Shown here: positions 24,401 through 35,150 of the stretch, one piece after another
How positions within the stretch are numbered: the first letter of the stretch is position 1
How the letters are laid out: the number at the start of each line of letters is the position of its first letter
Origin: Entonaema liquescens
Taxonomy: Eukaryota > Ascomycota > Sordariomycetes > Xylariales > Xylariaceae
Direction: 5' to 3'
DNA: 64,000 nt
NCBI GenBank assembly: GCA_902805475.1
Contig: CADCSX010000001.1
Coordinates: 3,224,001-3,288,000, forward strand
Notes under the pieces: generated by a model
Told to the model about the DNA's origin: nothing
What the model saw: only the letters and a program-made list of their open reading frames with translations
The model's database searches: none
Made by a program: the position numbers and the translations under genes

Positions 24401-25735
24401 GGCGCTAGAAAGGTATCTGGTGCAGTTAACGGTAACGGTGCGGTTGAGAAGACAGATTTTGCGCCTGCACCCTCTGGAGTGGTCGATTTCCCTGGACCAG
24501 TTACTCATGCACCGACAGATTGCGGTGATACAGATGCTCACTACGACATAGTTGTCGGTGACGATATTATTCCTGCCCCTCTTGGAAAGGTGTACAACTT
24601 GATATTTGGACCTGCATCTCCGGCGTGGATGGGGAAGTGGCTGACAGTCGAACAAAAGTGCACTGACCTTCAGATGGAAGACAAGAAAGGACTAACCCAA
24701 GACAACAAGAGCCGATCATTCACTTATATCAAACCGCTTTACGCCTCGATAGGACCCAAACAGACCAAGTGTTTAGTGACCGAGACGCTAGAGAACTTAG
24801 ATCTTGAGAAGAGCGTCAACGTACTAGTTGCTGTCCAAAACCCGGATGTGCCTAGCGGAAACATATTTAGTGTAAAAACCAAGTATTGTCTCTCATGGGC
24901 CGAAAACAACTCGACCCATGTTAACATCAATTGTACTATCGAATGGACTGGGAAGAGTTGGCTTAAAGGTAAGTCCCAAGACTTTTCTTTGCCCTGCATG
25001 TTGCGTACTGACATCTGCAGGACCTATCGAGAAGGGAGCTAGGGAGGTCAAACCCAATATTGCAAAGACATTTTTGCCGCTCTGAAGGCAGCGGTTTCTT
25101 CAGCGCCTCGCTCTGCAGCTGTTAACGGCGGAGCGGTAAAGGGCAAGAAGAAGCGGGCCAAGGGGAAGTTAGACCAGGCTTCTAAGGAAAGCTTAACGAG
25201 CCCATCGGACTTGACGGTAACAAAATCTCAAGATTGGGGCTTGTTTGAGCCATTACATGGTATCCTGGGCCCGGTGTTAGATATCCTCAAACCAGTGCTT
25301 ACCGGCAACGTTGTATACGGCCTACTCGTCGGGCTACTAGTGGCAACATGGTTTGGTTTTGGATTCAACGGCCAACCGAGGGTTGCACCGTACGGACGTG
25401 ATTTAGGGTTCGTAGGATACCCCGACCGCATCGTCGCGTACGACGAGATCTGGAGACGGGAAGAGAGCGATTTATGGGACTGGTTGGAAGATAGAGTAGG
25501 CCTCCACCGCATGAACGACGGAGCGATGCCCGTACGCAAGCGTGTGATGGAGCCGCGGACAGTCGAAGAAAAGTTGCGCGAGGAGCGTATGAACGAGCGA
25601 GAAGTCGAAGAAGCTATCAAGGTGACGGAGGAGAAATTACAAGTCCTAAAATCGGTCATGGACAGGAAGAAGGGACCTCAAAAATCGGGCGTCTATGGTA
25701 AACCAACGACCAAGGTACCGGCGACTGAGAGGTAG
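21454..25735 (+). CDS. GRAM-VASt lipid-transfer protein of the LAM/Ysp2 family; apparent frameshift
   Basis: Membrane-anchored proteins of this family move sterol between the ER and plasma membrane at contact sites. Exons 21454-21731, 22393-24968 and 25021-25735. The protein has a long disordered Ser/Thr/Pro-rich N-terminus; a GRAM domain (about residues 571-690; RNRDFHALFKSVPDDDYLIEDYSC and GRLYVSEGHLCFSSNIFGW); an acidic linker; a VASt (StART-like) sterol-binding domain (about 788-985; from FPGPVTHAPTDC to TIEWTGKSWLKGPIEKGA); one transmembrane segment (about 1043-1065; GLLVGLLVATWFGFGF); and a short coiled-coil tail. Exon 3 starts in frame (GPIEKGA) but meets a stop within 21 codons. One extra G in the GGG at 25042-25044 gives KGARGGQTQYCKDIFAALK and reads on to 25735, about 1189 residues in all. 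Intron 1 (661 nt) is unusually long; the phase fits (GT|G TCT), but a further small exon inside it is possible. Confidence 0.88.
21732..22392 (+). other. Long intron 1 of the LAM-family gene
   Basis: GTAAGT donor at 21732 and CATAG acceptor ending 22392. At 661 nt it is about ten times the usual intron in this window. It contains no clear extra exon, though an additional small exon or an internal promoter cannot be excluded by eye. Confidence 0.6.
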
Positions 25736-26476
25736 CGACGAAGAAAAGGAGAGGGAGGAGGAAGCACAACCAGCGAGTTTTACCACACATTATCATCATA
25801 CAACAGCAAAAAGCTACGACAGCGGATTCCATATGTCAGCAAACATAGCATGCACGACGCCACGACGAAGCACATCGATTTTTATTATGTAACTCATAGC
25901 CTTGTACTGTACACTGGCTCCTTAGGAGTGTCATTTTGATTCAGCTTCGTCTGGGTGTCTAAGGCGTAGGGCTTCCGGGATTTTAGCTATTTTAGACAAA
26001 TTTATTTTGTAATATAAAAAGGCAGCATTGCAACTTTGGCACAAAGGAGTTTTTTGATGTTTATAGTTTTATAACTTGACTAGTTAACTAGATGCTACTT
26101 AGCATACTAGGTAATAAGAATAAGAATACTATGTTGAAGCTTTTGACCTATAAGCAATCGCCTCGAAATTAATAATAAGTCAAAGTCACACTTGCTTATG
26201 ATAAGTTATCGTACCTTGGAGGTAGCTAAGATAATCGATAACGGTGGGTACCACTTAACGCGTACAAGGGAAGCTGCAGCATCAAAAACGCGTCTTCAAT
26301 CGCGGGGTCTATTCTTCAAAAAGATTGCCAAGTTACAAGAACCTTACAACAACTTGGCATTAGTAGCATCTTTCTCACCGTCATTACACCGCAAAGCTTC
26401 ATATAAAACAAAGTACACCCGACACCTAGATTACTTACCAAGAACTAGAAAAGTACAACTCAATTCATTCTACACA
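25736..26476. other. Spacer and leader of NSE1
   Basis: Contains the 3' end of the LAM transcript and the NSE1 promoter. The frame of NSE1 stays open back to 26192, but that extension looks like leader rather than protein (see rejected items). Nothing else is supported. Confidence 0.55.
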
Positions 26477-27478
26477 ATGGAAGATGATGATATACCCCAC
26501 CACTATAATAACAGCCATCGCGCGTTCCTACAAGCCTTCATGGCCCGCGGCACATTGACTTTCAACCAAGCGCAGCCTATCCTCGCCGCCATATTTACCG
26601 CCCACGAGCAGGACGAGTACCGAAATGGGAACTTGGAAGAGGGGCCTGAAGACACACGTCCGGAACAAGTTACACGCGAGGATTTCGAGTCATACGTTTC
26701 AGCAGTGTCAACGGCTATTTCCCTCTTCGACATGGAAATCCGATCTACCACGCACCAGGTCACCAAGGAGCGCGTGTACTCCCTCATCAACACGACCTCG
26801 GACGCCATGACGCAACTCGCCACGCTCCGCTCCGCAGAGGAGATGGCGTTCGTCCGGAGAGTCATCGACGCCATGTTCGACCGGTACAACTCCCCGCGCA
26901 TGGAGGTCCTGTGTCTAGACGGCATGCAGGCGAACAAACTCCGCACGGCGCCGCGCAACGAGGACGGGGAGAACAACAACGGAAACGGGGAGTCGCAGAC
27001 CCAAGCCCTGAAGGGCCTCAAGAGCAGCGAGGTCGAGCAGGTCCTGCGCGGACTCGTCGACGAGGGGTGGTTCGAGCGCAGCCGCGCGGGGTTCTACTCG
27101 CTATCGGCGCGCGCGCTGACGGAGCTCCGGCAGTGGCTGGTGGACGCGTACAACGACGCGGAGGCGGGCGAGGCGGAGTGGCAGCGCGTCAAGTTCTGCG
27201 AGGCGTGCCGGGAGATCGTCACGGTGGGCCAGAGGTGCGCGGAGCGCGACTGTTGCGTGCGGCTGCACGATATCTGCCAGGACGCGTTCTGGCGCACGCG
27301 CAAGGAGCGCAGGTGTCCGCGGTGCAGGGCCGAGTGGACGGGCAAGAACTACGTGGGCGAACGGGCGGTCACGGAGACGGAGGCGTATCAGAGGGGGCGG
27401 AGACGTAGTGGGAAAGGCCCCGGGAGGAGTAGTGTTGTGGAGGATATTATGGATGGGGAGGAGGAGGAGGATGAGTGA
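26477..27478 (+). CDS. NSE1: Smc5-6 complex subunit Nse1, RING-type
   Basis: Non-SMC element 1 of the nuclear Smc5-6 complex, a RING-domain ubiquitin ligase partner that works with the MAGE-like Nse3 in DNA repair and replication-fork maintenance. Single exon, 333 residues. The N-terminal winged-helix region starts with HRAFLQAFMARGTLTFNQAQPILAAIF, the family's characteristic opening. The C-terminal variant RING (about residues 238-290) shows CEAC, then cysteines in QRCAERDCCVRLHDIC, and CPRC. A downstream acidic tail (EEEEDE) ends the protein. The start at 26477 is chosen because it sits 10 residues before the conserved opening; the frame is open further upstream but that part has no protein character. 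Third codon positions become very GC-rich from about 26800 on. Confidence 0.92.
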   Translation: MEDDDIPHHYNNSHRAFLQAFMARGTLTFNQAQPILAAIFTAHEQDEYRNGNLEEGPEDTRPEQVTREDFESYVSAVSTAISLFDMEIRSTTHQVTKERVYSLINTTSDAMTQLATLRSAEEMAFVRRVIDAMFDRYNSPRMEVLCLDGMQANKLRTAPRNEDGENNNGNGESQTQALKGLKSSEVEQVLRGLVDEGWFERSRAGFYSLSARALTELRQWLVDAYNDAEAGEAEWQRVKFCEACREIVTVGQRCAERDCCVRLHDICQDAFWRTRKERRCPRCRAEWTGKNYVGERAVTETEAYQRGRRRSGKGPGRSSVVEDIMDGEEEEDE

Positions 27479-28265
27479 GGATGTCGATGTTTGTTTTACG
27501 ATGTCTTACTGCTATACTTTGCCTCTTCTCGGCTGAGCTGTGATGCACGTTTATTGTACTATTATATCGGTCTACGTTGGCTAGACAAAAAAGAAATGGA
27601 CAAAAGGGAATGAAATGTAATACGATAATGGAGGTAATAGATTTAGATACCCTTGGACTTGTTCCCTCGAAAATGAAATTACTATGTATATGATACTATC
27701 TAACCTGGTTATAAATAATATTCTTCACCCAAGACATTGACGTTCTGAATATAAACCTTGAATTCGTAAATAACAAAACAAGCAACCTATATATTTACTC
27801 AACTAATTTAAGCATCATTAATGCATAAGTGTTTATCCGACCTTTTAATAGAGCCACCTTCGACGAGGCCTCCTATGTCGCCGCTCCAGTAAGAAGTAAG
27901 TAACCTAGTGCGTACATACAGACGGCACATGTAAGTTCTATAGAGCTCTCGCCACAGCTAAGTGTGGCTGTGCAATGATCTAAGCCAAGAGTTCGGTACT
28001 TCTATTGGAGCTTCCCTTGCTGAGTACCTAGGTAGACATCTTGCATCGCGACCTATCAGCCAATCATTTATGATCTCACCTACAAAGATAAAACAGGCTT
28101 GGGGGTTTTTTTTTATTAAGTTGGCGTTCTGCAATAATTGGAGACCAATTCATTTCTTATCCTTTCTTTCTCTCATTTTCAGAAACATACCTGCTCTAAC
28201 TCCCCAACTTTCTTGTACTAGTTATACAATACATTAGCTACACTCGCTCAGTGTAAGACGTCAAG
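27479..28265. other. Spacer, no gene supported
   Basis: AT-biased spacer between NSE1 and the next gene in the same direction. It includes a CCTAGGTA motif (about 28025-28034) and a pyrimidine-rich tract shortly before the next start, fitting a promoter. A 91-codon frame (27962-28237) has no domain and ends just before the next gene, so it is not called. Confidence 0.6.
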
Positions 28266-29663
28266 ATGCTCGAGTTCTTTACGTATAAGAAAGTCAAGAA
28301 GCACCGGGAGGACAAGGCTGAGAAGCAAAAATTAGAGAAGGAAAACGATAAAGGCAAGGGGAAGGAGGAAAAGTCGAAGAGTGAAATTACAAAGGTTAGC
28401 ACCGATGCTACCGCTCACTCCGAGTCTACAAGCTCACCTGAGATCACCTTGGGGCGAGCCGAGGGTATGCCTATTCTCGATCAAGAAGATGAGAAGTTCC
28501 TCGAGCGCCTGACTTCTCCGTCAGATAGCATCGTAAGCAACGGCGACGACGAAACCCCGCCACCCTTGCCCCCGCGAGTCAAGACTCCTGTCATCGAATT
28601 AGAAGACAGCGATGTTTCTAGCGTTGCTAGCAAGGACGAGCATAAGCAGGAAGTCCCTGTCAAGGACAGCAGCGGGGGTGAGGGTAAAGGTAAAGAAAAG
28701 GAGAAGCACAAGGGCAAACACGAAGGCGAGAAACACGACCACAAACCTAAGCGCTTCTCCTTCGTCACCAACCTCTCGCGCAACATGTCCCTCAAGCGCA
28801 AGCCTACGCAACACCTCTCCGTACCCGCAACCTCTTCTTCTTCTTCTCCTTCCTCCCCTACCCCCCCGGAGCGCGAAGAACAAGAAATCCGCAAGGAAGA
28901 AACCGACATCGCGCGCGTCCTCGAGGACCTCAACCTCGCCGCCTCCGCGGACAACAGCAAGACCTTCAGCCTGTCGCGCGAGTCCGCCGAGACCCTGCGG
29001 CGCTTCACCCAGGTCCTCAAGGACCTGGTCAACGGGGTGCCGACGGCGTACAACGACCTGGTCGCGCTGATCGAGGACCGCGACGGCGTCCTCGCCCGCT
29101 CCTACGACAAGATGCCCTCCAGCCTCAAGAAGCTCGTCGCCCAGCTCCCCGAGAAGCTGACTTCCTCGCTCGCCCCCGAGCTCCTGGCCGCAGCTGCAGA
29201 AGCCCAGGGACTCAAGGGGATGAGTGCGGCGGCGGAGGGGGAGAACGGAGGAGCACTGGGCAAAGGCGAGGCCGTCAAGAAGCTGCTCGGCGCGAGCAAT
29301 CTCCTCGAGCTGGTGACGAAGCCCGGCGCCGTGGTCGGCCTGCTGAAGGGCATCGTGAATGCGCTCAAGGCGCGGTGGCCCGCGTTTGTGGGGACGAATG
29401 CGCTGTGGAGCGTCGCCGTGTTCTTGCTGCTGTCCGCGCTGTGGTATTGCTACAAGCGCGGCAGGGAGACGAGGTTGGAGAAGGAGGCGTCTGACGCGGA
29501 GGCGGCACAGGCTGAGGAGGGAGCGGGGGCAGAGGTACTTGTGGAGGGAACGAAAAAGGGAGAGGCTGATGCGAATGTGCCGCGTATCGAAGGGGTGTCC
29601 TCGGATGGGTCGCAGCAGCAGCAGCAGCAGCCGACGGTATCTGTGTCCGCCCCGGCGTCTTGA
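28266..29663 (+). CDS. Single-pass membrane protein of unknown function
   Basis: Single exon, 465 residues. I do not recognise a named family. It begins MLEFFTYKKVKKHRED, a short aromatic-basic start. This is followed by a highly charged Lys/Glu/Ser region (residues about 10-220) with a proline-rich ETPPPLPPRVKTP motif at about 95-107. A helical block at about 221-320 follows (ARVLEDLNLAASADN, then ETLRRFTQVLKDLVNGVP and SLKKLVAQLPEKL). One transmembrane segment (about 378-395, WSVAVFLLLSALWYCYKRG) is followed by a basic then acidic tail with a short Gln run. With no signal peptide and one late hydrophobic segment, a membrane anchor with a large N-terminal domain on one side is likely. The long opposite-strand frames here are composition artefacts of GC-rich codons. 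Confidence 0.85.
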   Translation: MLEFFTYKKVKKHREDKAEKQKLEKENDKGKGKEEKSKSEITKVSTDATAHSESTSSPEITLGRAEGMPILDQEDEKFLERLTSPSDSIVSNGDDETPPPLPPRVKTPVIELEDSDVSSVASKDEHKQEVPVKDSSGGEGKGKEKEKHKGKHEGEKHDHKPKRFSFVTNLSRNMSLKRKPTQHLSVPATSSSSSPSSPTPPEREEQEIRKEETDIARVLEDLNLAASADNSKTFSLSRESAETLRRFTQVLKDLVNGVPTAYNDLVALIEDRDGVLARSYDKMPSSLKKLVAQLPEKLTSSLAPELLAAAAEAQGLKGMSAAAEGENGGALGKGEAVKKLLGASNLLELVTKPGAVVGLLKGIVNALKARWPAFVGTNALWSVAVFLLLSALWYCYKRGRETRLEKEASDAEAAQAEEGAGAEVLVEGTKKGEADANVPRIEGVSSDGSQQQQQQPTVSVSAPAS

Positions 29664-30621
29664 GAGGACGGGAAAGTGATAGGGAGTAGGAGATCGCAGC
29701 ATCATCACTAACTCTATATCCCAAGGGGATTGTGATCCAACTCCACTACAAAAAAAAAAAGAAATGGGGGGAGGGGCGAATGAAAATTAAGAACAAAGGG
29801 GGACGACTACAGGGACACGAAAGCAGGTTACACGAGTTACGATGGATAGGTACATGATGGAGATAGATACCCGGTTTCGTTCGGTCGATAGGTTAGGCTA
29901 GGTACTTTGGATTTGGACCATACTTATAGTCTGCGGAAAGGAAAGGGAGCGCTGTTTAGATATGGGTAATGGTAATAAGAGTAATAGAGCTATGAAATAA
30001 AAAGGTAGTTTTCTATGATTCCGTTTCTTGTGTTTACCTTTTGGTGTGGCTCTACCCAAAAAGGGGTCTCTAGACTAGAAAGTCTTTTAGATGGATGAAG
30101 TCATTTTCCTACACAGACGTGATATTATATTCATATCAGCCAACCAACTACTATCTTCGCAACTAGAGCTTGTGGGAGAAGTATCAGGAAACCTCGTAAA
30201 ACCGGCGAATCTGAATCAAATTACAACTGGGGTATTTCCCTTAGTCTATCGACCTAGCCTATCTGCGTCCTGAGAATCAACATAAGGACAAAGTCCGAAT
30301 ACTTCGCAGGTGTTTCCCTTCCTTTAGTGACTTTTCCAGGGAAGAAATCCCATCCCGTGTAAATACCTAACTCATCGCATTTCTTCCCGCCTTTTCGTGC
30401 CAACGGCCTAGGTAGCTAACTGGCTACGAGAGCCCTTTGCTCCGCATACCAAGGTCAAGACCCAGAATAGGCTAACCACTCCTCCTCTAACAAATTCGTA
30501 CGTCAATATCCTTAGTTCGTACCCTTCACTTCTCACACTCCTCTCATCCATGGAGCTGTGCCAACCTAAGAGACGCCCGGCGCCCAATAACAGAAACCTC
30601 AGAGCCGCGCCGCGCCGCATG
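29664..30621. other. Convergent spacer, no gene supported
   Basis: Shared 3' region of the plus-strand membrane-protein gene and minus-strand BRE2. No frame with domain or splice support. Several A-rich runs may be 3'-end signals. Confidence 0.6.
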
Positions 30622-32417
30622 CTAGTCGTCCTGGACGAGCTCCTTGATCTCCTCTCTGCCGGGGGCGATGCCTGCCGTAGTCTCGGCCTTGGCGTCGCGG
30701 CCGCCCGTCCGATCGATGACGCGCGCGCCGTCCCGCATCCAGAAGTCGACTTCGTCCACGATATCCGCCACCACGTCCTCGACGATCTGCTCGTCGTAAC
30801 GCTCCGACACGGGCCGGATCTTATCCAGGGTCCCCTTTGACGACAATGGCGCCGAAGGGACCGCTACAGTGACGGTATCCGCGTCTACCATGTCCACGTC
30901 ACCGTCGCCATCACCGTCGCCGTCCGAGTCCTGAAACCCCGGCGGGGGGTACCAGAATTGCGGGCCGAAGTTGACTTCGGCGGCACCGCCGCGGAATACG
31001 CTGACCGCGGGGTAGTATCCGGCCATTCCGTCGTCCATGCCTTCACGTGCGCCGACCTGAGCCTGGGGTTTGGAGGCCGGTGGGAGGAAGGCAAGAAGGT
31101 CGGTGAAAGGGGTACCCATGAGCACGCCATTCTTGTATATGCGGATGCAGGATTTAGGTAGCGTGCGTAAGGCCGGGACCTGATGGTTGGGGTTTGGCTT
31201 ATCAGGAGGCCTACTGCCGATAGTACCTGAGGGTCCCGCAGGTGACGGATTCATAAGGTCCTCGAGCTCCTTGGTCGTGTGGTAGTCGATCTTCTCTAGG
31301 TAGATGTGCTGCTTGAAGCGGATCGGTATTCGGTCTCGGACAATATTGGCAGCTTCCATTATCGGGTCCTCCTCGTCGAGTAAGTCCACGGCTGGGTTGT
31401 ATTGACCTTGGACGACCTTTCTGTGAAGATGCTCTGACGGTAGTTGTATCTCGAGTCCAATCACGTCACCTTCTCTAATCTCTTCGCCAGGTGGAAAGAA
31501 GTCTTTGGGCCGCGACATATGGACTTTTTGGCCCTGTACATCTCTGATTCCGTAGCTATAGGCATCGAAGCCAACCGGGGCGTCCAATGAAGCTTCCCGT
31601 CTGGCGAAGCCTATACGCACGTGGCCGTGCGATTCAATGCTTCCATCCGCGTTGCTCTTGATAGTACCTCTTGTAATCTTGCATTCCCAATACCAACGGC
31701 CTTGCCGCACGGCAACATTAGCTCTTGCCGTCCTAAATCCCTTATCTGTCGTTATGTGGCGGCCCAATTGGTCCATGTACATGTGGGTAGCAGCATCTTC
31801 AAAGCTGATATGGGGACCATAGGGTTCGGGTTCGGTCTGTCGGTAGTAGAATGAGGAAGGGAAAGCTGGGTCGGCTATGCAGTGTAGGTAATGGAAACTC
31901 TTCTTATTGAAAACACTACGCGTAGGTTAGTATGCGGCGGGAACAACATAGCATCGAATGCGACATACTGTTCGGAGGTCTCGTAGAACTGGATGATAGA
32001 ACCATCGGGGGCGGGGACTTCGTGATGGGGAGTGAAAACTGGACCTCGAGCGGTTTCGAAGTCGGAAGGTCTCGGAGGTGCTAACTTATAACGCAAAGGC
32101 GAAGATTCATTCGGAGGGAGGTCCTTAATCTTAGGATCGGGTGTCGCTCTAGAACTATCGGCACCTGCTCCAGCTTTAGACTCTCGCTTCTTCAGCGTCT
32201 CCTTTTTACTCCTAGCAGGTTTTTCACGCGCCATGGCGGGTACGTCTTCATGCGACTGGGACTTATTAGGTTTTATTTCGGGGTTAGGGTTAAGAGGGGA
32301 AGAGACGGGAGGCGCGTAGTCATCTTCGAGAGGTCGTTTCTGGGGAACGGAGACGGGGAGAACAGGAATGGGTACTGGAGTGATTTGCCTTTTAGGTAGA
32401 TCCACGTCGGTAGCCAT
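30622..32417 (-). CDS. BRE2: COMPASS complex SPRY subunit Bre2 (Ash2 homologue)
   Basis: A subunit of the Set1/COMPASS histone H3 lysine-4 methyltransferase, acting in the nucleus. Two exons, 32417-31969 and 31915-30622, with a 53-nt intron carrying a TACTAAC branch site; 580 residues. A basic disordered N-terminus (KPARSKKETLKKRESK) leads to a conserved block (APPRPSDFETARGPVFTPHHEVPAPDG). The SPRY domain starts at about residue 175 and is split by inserts: GRHITTDKGFRTARANVAVRQG, WYWECKITRG, HVRIGFARREASLDAPVGFD and SYGIRDVQGQKVH are visible, as is the downstream SCIRIYKNGVLMGTPFTDLL block. An acidic Asp-Gly tract (DSDGDGDGDGD) lies near residue 480. It has its own promoter and no functional neighbour. 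Confidence is high from the SPRY arrangement and the FETARGPVF signature. Confidence 0.94.
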
Positions 32418-33274
32418 AGTAATTAACAAAGAGGGGGGTATCAATTGAATTGAATTGAATTAAACAAGTACTGTAGGCTCTTTTTCAAAGAATAATAAAA
32501 AACTATGGTGCGATACAAGTGCTAGGATCAAGACGACGACAAGCGTTTGAAAGAATGTGGTGGAGTTTGTTTAAGTGACGGAACCTTGCTGCGGCTCTAA
32601 ACTTTAACGTCTTAGGTACATTTTGCTAGGTACATAGTATAGGCGTACCTTACCTATCAGATACCCGATCCTTCCTCATCTTAGTGTTACATTTAGCTAT
32701 AGGTATCTGCTAGGTACACTAGTCACGAATTTAACTTTCCGACTTAGGTACCCAATTAGCAATAAAATATCGAGATAAGAGAAGGGGCATTAAACAGTAA
32801 ACATTATCTTCCCTAGCTGCGACTTTGTATTGGACAGCATCAGCAGTCTTCGAATATTACGATAGATTCAAGTTGTAAAAAGCAACGCAAGTACCTAAGA
32901 TCAGATGTTAACAAGAATAGAACTCCTCGCACCGAGATTTGAATCCTTTTTCATTACTTTGAATATTCTTATTATACACCCGATGTAGTGTAGATAATTG
33001 TTACATGATATTTACAAATGCATAGGATCTATCTACCTTACGTTACTTACAAAATAGAGTGCAGAGTAATAAGGCGGAGAGAAACAATCGTAGAAGGAGC
33101 ATTGACCCTTTTACCGGGTCATAGCATGAACACGTCCCACAAGAGCTGCGTCGCAATGCAGGCAGGCTCAATCCAAACGAAAATGTAAAGAACGAGCCAG
33201 AAAAAAAAAGGAACCAATCCCCTAAGACAATTGAAAAGAAGAAACAGCTTTGCGAAATTTGCCAAAAATGTATG
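32418..33274. other. Spacer between BRE2 and a tRNA gene, no gene supported
   Basis: Promoter side of BRE2. It contains several TAGGTACAT/TAGGTACC-type motifs (about 32614-32760) and otherwise unremarkable AT-biased DNA. The small frame at 33119-33301 overlaps the tRNA and is spurious. Confidence 0.6.
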
Positions 33275-33380
33275 CGACCACCACGGGACTCGAACCCGCA
33301 ACCTCAGTCTTTCACTACCTAAAGATGACGATAGACGTTATTTTTAGGAGGACCGCGCGCTACCATTGCGCCAAGCAGTC
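33275..33380 (-). tRNA. trnR-CCU: tRNA-Arg(CCU) with a 34-nt intron
   Basis: On the minus strand the 5' arm GACTGCT pairs with GGTGGTC (with several G-T pairs) before a G discriminator. The D stem is GCGC/GCGC around AATGGTA, the anticodon stem CGGTC pairs with GACTG, and the T arm is GCGGG-TTCGAGT-CCCGT. The mature length is 72. The anticodon loop reads C-T-CCT-A, so the anticodon is CCU (Arg, AGG codons). A 34-nt insertion sits after the base 3' of the anticodon, the standard place for a nuclear tRNA intron. The A box (TGGCGCAATGGTA) and B box (GGTTCGAGTCC) serve as internal promoters. Confidence 0.93.
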
Positions 33381-33933
33381 GGCTTGTTCGTAGGCTCAAC
33401 CCTTTTTGGAGCGTGTGCCACGAGCGACTTGTTCGCATGCAAACTCGGCCGTTTATTTGCCTTTATATATTAGGTATGTACCGTATTTAGTACTTAGCGC
33501 TAAAAGCAAAGCCTGTTGAAATCGTTGCGGGGCGGGTCGTTAGTGCGAGATACCCGCCATTGATACTTCGAATAAGACCTGAGAGAAGAATGTACCTTTT
33601 TTACTCGGCAGCAATTGGAGAATGTTGCTGTTGCTGTTGCTGTTGCTTTAGAGGGGCAGATGGTGCGGAGGTAAGCTTACATATAATGTAATATCATACG
33701 TCGTAGCTTGTATAATACAGAGGAAGAATTATTCAAGTCGATTATTAAATGTTTAGGGTTATTGTCCACAGTTGGATACTTCATAAACATTCATCATTAG
33801 GTAGTTATGCTGATATCTAATACTTGAATGCAGTATAATTGCACGTGCTTCACATGCTTCTCATGCTTCTCACCAACATACTCCCTAACCTAGACAACTT
33901 TGTGGTCCATAACTAAAACAGAATATACACAAC
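33381..33933. other. Spacer, no gene supported
   Basis: Region between the tRNA and the 3' end of PPT2. It has a short GTTGCT repeat at about 33622-33646. Nothing else is recognisable. Confidence 0.6.
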
Positions 33934-34616
33934 TTAATCTACGTCGGATACATCGTCGCTCTTGTCGCTCTTGTCGCTCTCTCCAAAAACCCCTTCGTCC
34001 CAGAATATAACACACGTAGCAACCGCATAGTCTCCATCATGACTAATGCTAAGGCGCCCATACAGGTCCTCATTACCGTGACCTGTGATAACGGCTACAG
34101 GCGGACTGGTGTTCCTCGGTAGTCTTATTGCATGAGGGTCCAGGGGTGAGGGGGAAGGGTCCTGCTTTCCTAAGGATTCATTGGAAGCCTTCTTATTTCT
34201 TAAGGATTGGAGTAGGTTGTGTTCGTAGGTAATTGTTATGTCGTGATGAGTGACTTTGTAAATGCTGCATGCTTTTATAACTGCTTCCTTTGCGGCCCAT
34301 CTAATATTCATATATAAGTAAGTCTCACTTTCGTCCAAACTCTTATAAGATACTATACCAACCTTCCAGCCATGAAAATGGCCGCCTTCATTGTAAGATC
34401 ATCCTTCTCAATTTGGGTTCTTGGACCCAGGCGAAACCCGCTGAGGACGGGTGTGAGGACGTCCGACGATGTTTGAGCAGCAGTTATCTCGTAGTCGGTA
34501 AGCACGCGCTGGACGAAAGTAATTCCATATCTGCTCAAGGAGTTACGAATTCTAGAGATTCGGCATACGTCGGTGCCGACACCAAATGAGAATGGGAATT
34601 TTCTAAGCGAGGCCAT
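33934..34616 (-). CDS. PPT2: Holo-[acyl-carrier-protein] synthase (4'-phosphopantetheinyl transferase)
   Basis: Transfers 4'-phosphopantetheine from CoA to a serine of the acyl carrier protein; the short AcpS-type eukaryotic enzyme serves the mitochondrial ACP. Exons 34616-34363 and 34300-33934 (62-nt intron) give 206 residues. The first motif GVGTDVCRISRI (about residues 12-23) carries the Mg-binding Asp, and the second motif WAAKEAVIKA (about 86-95), created exactly across the splice junction, carries the catalytic Lys-Glu. A FVQRVLTDYE segment lies between them. The C-terminal LSISHDGDYAVATCVI strand matches the AcpS fold. There is a Ser/Asp-rich tail. No obvious long targeting peptide is seen; the start (MASLRKFPFSFGVG) leaves only about 10 residues before the core, so mitochondrial import is family knowledge, not seen here. 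Confidence 0.93.
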
Positions 34617-35150
34617 TGTACACCAACGGCTGCTAATGCGTTGAGTTGACAGATGTGTTGATTTGATTGCACACACTTAAAACCAAGGTCCAAGGTCCAA
34701 GGTTGCAAAATGATTAATATGACCTAATCTTATCTCCGAATTTTCAATCCAAGAAAAACATTCATTCATTCATTCATTCATTCATTTTCATATTACATCA
34801 CATATATATGTATGTCAAATTCTTTTGATCATATGGATTTGGAATTATCTTCTTTTTTTATTTGGCTACGGGCTCCTTGTAATTTATGACTGACTGATGA
34901 CGATTGACGACTTATATGATTTGAGAATTATTATTAGTTTGGCGCTGATGATTTTTAAACATCTCGCTCCCAGGCCCAACACCAACGCCATCGCACCAAT
35001 CAAATCCTTCGAAATTACCCAAAAATGACAGTATCACACATTCTTCGAATGAGCTGAGTTATTGATTTTCACAACCTCTCTCCAACGCATATTTCATTAT
35101 TTCATACTCTCTTTCTCAAGACTTTGCCCCACACAATTCAAAATTCCCTT
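34617..35150. other. Spacer, no gene supported
   Basis: Promoter side of PPT2 and 3' side of the next minus-strand gene. It contains an ATTC microsatellite (34759-34786). Nothing else is recognised. Confidence 0.6.
34759..34786. repeat. ATTC microsatellite
   Basis: Six to seven tandem ATTC units upstream of PPT2. Confidence 0.9.

Noticed and set aside
26192..26476. In-frame 95-codon extension upstream of NSE1
   Set aside because: Open but without family character; the family's conserved opening begins just after the ATG at 26477, so the extension is treated as leader.
28599..29708. 369-codon minus-strand frame opposite the membrane-protein gene
   Set aside because: Arg/Leu-rich low-complexity translation typical of the antisense of GC-rich codons; the plus-strand frame has a membrane segment and a plausible protein.
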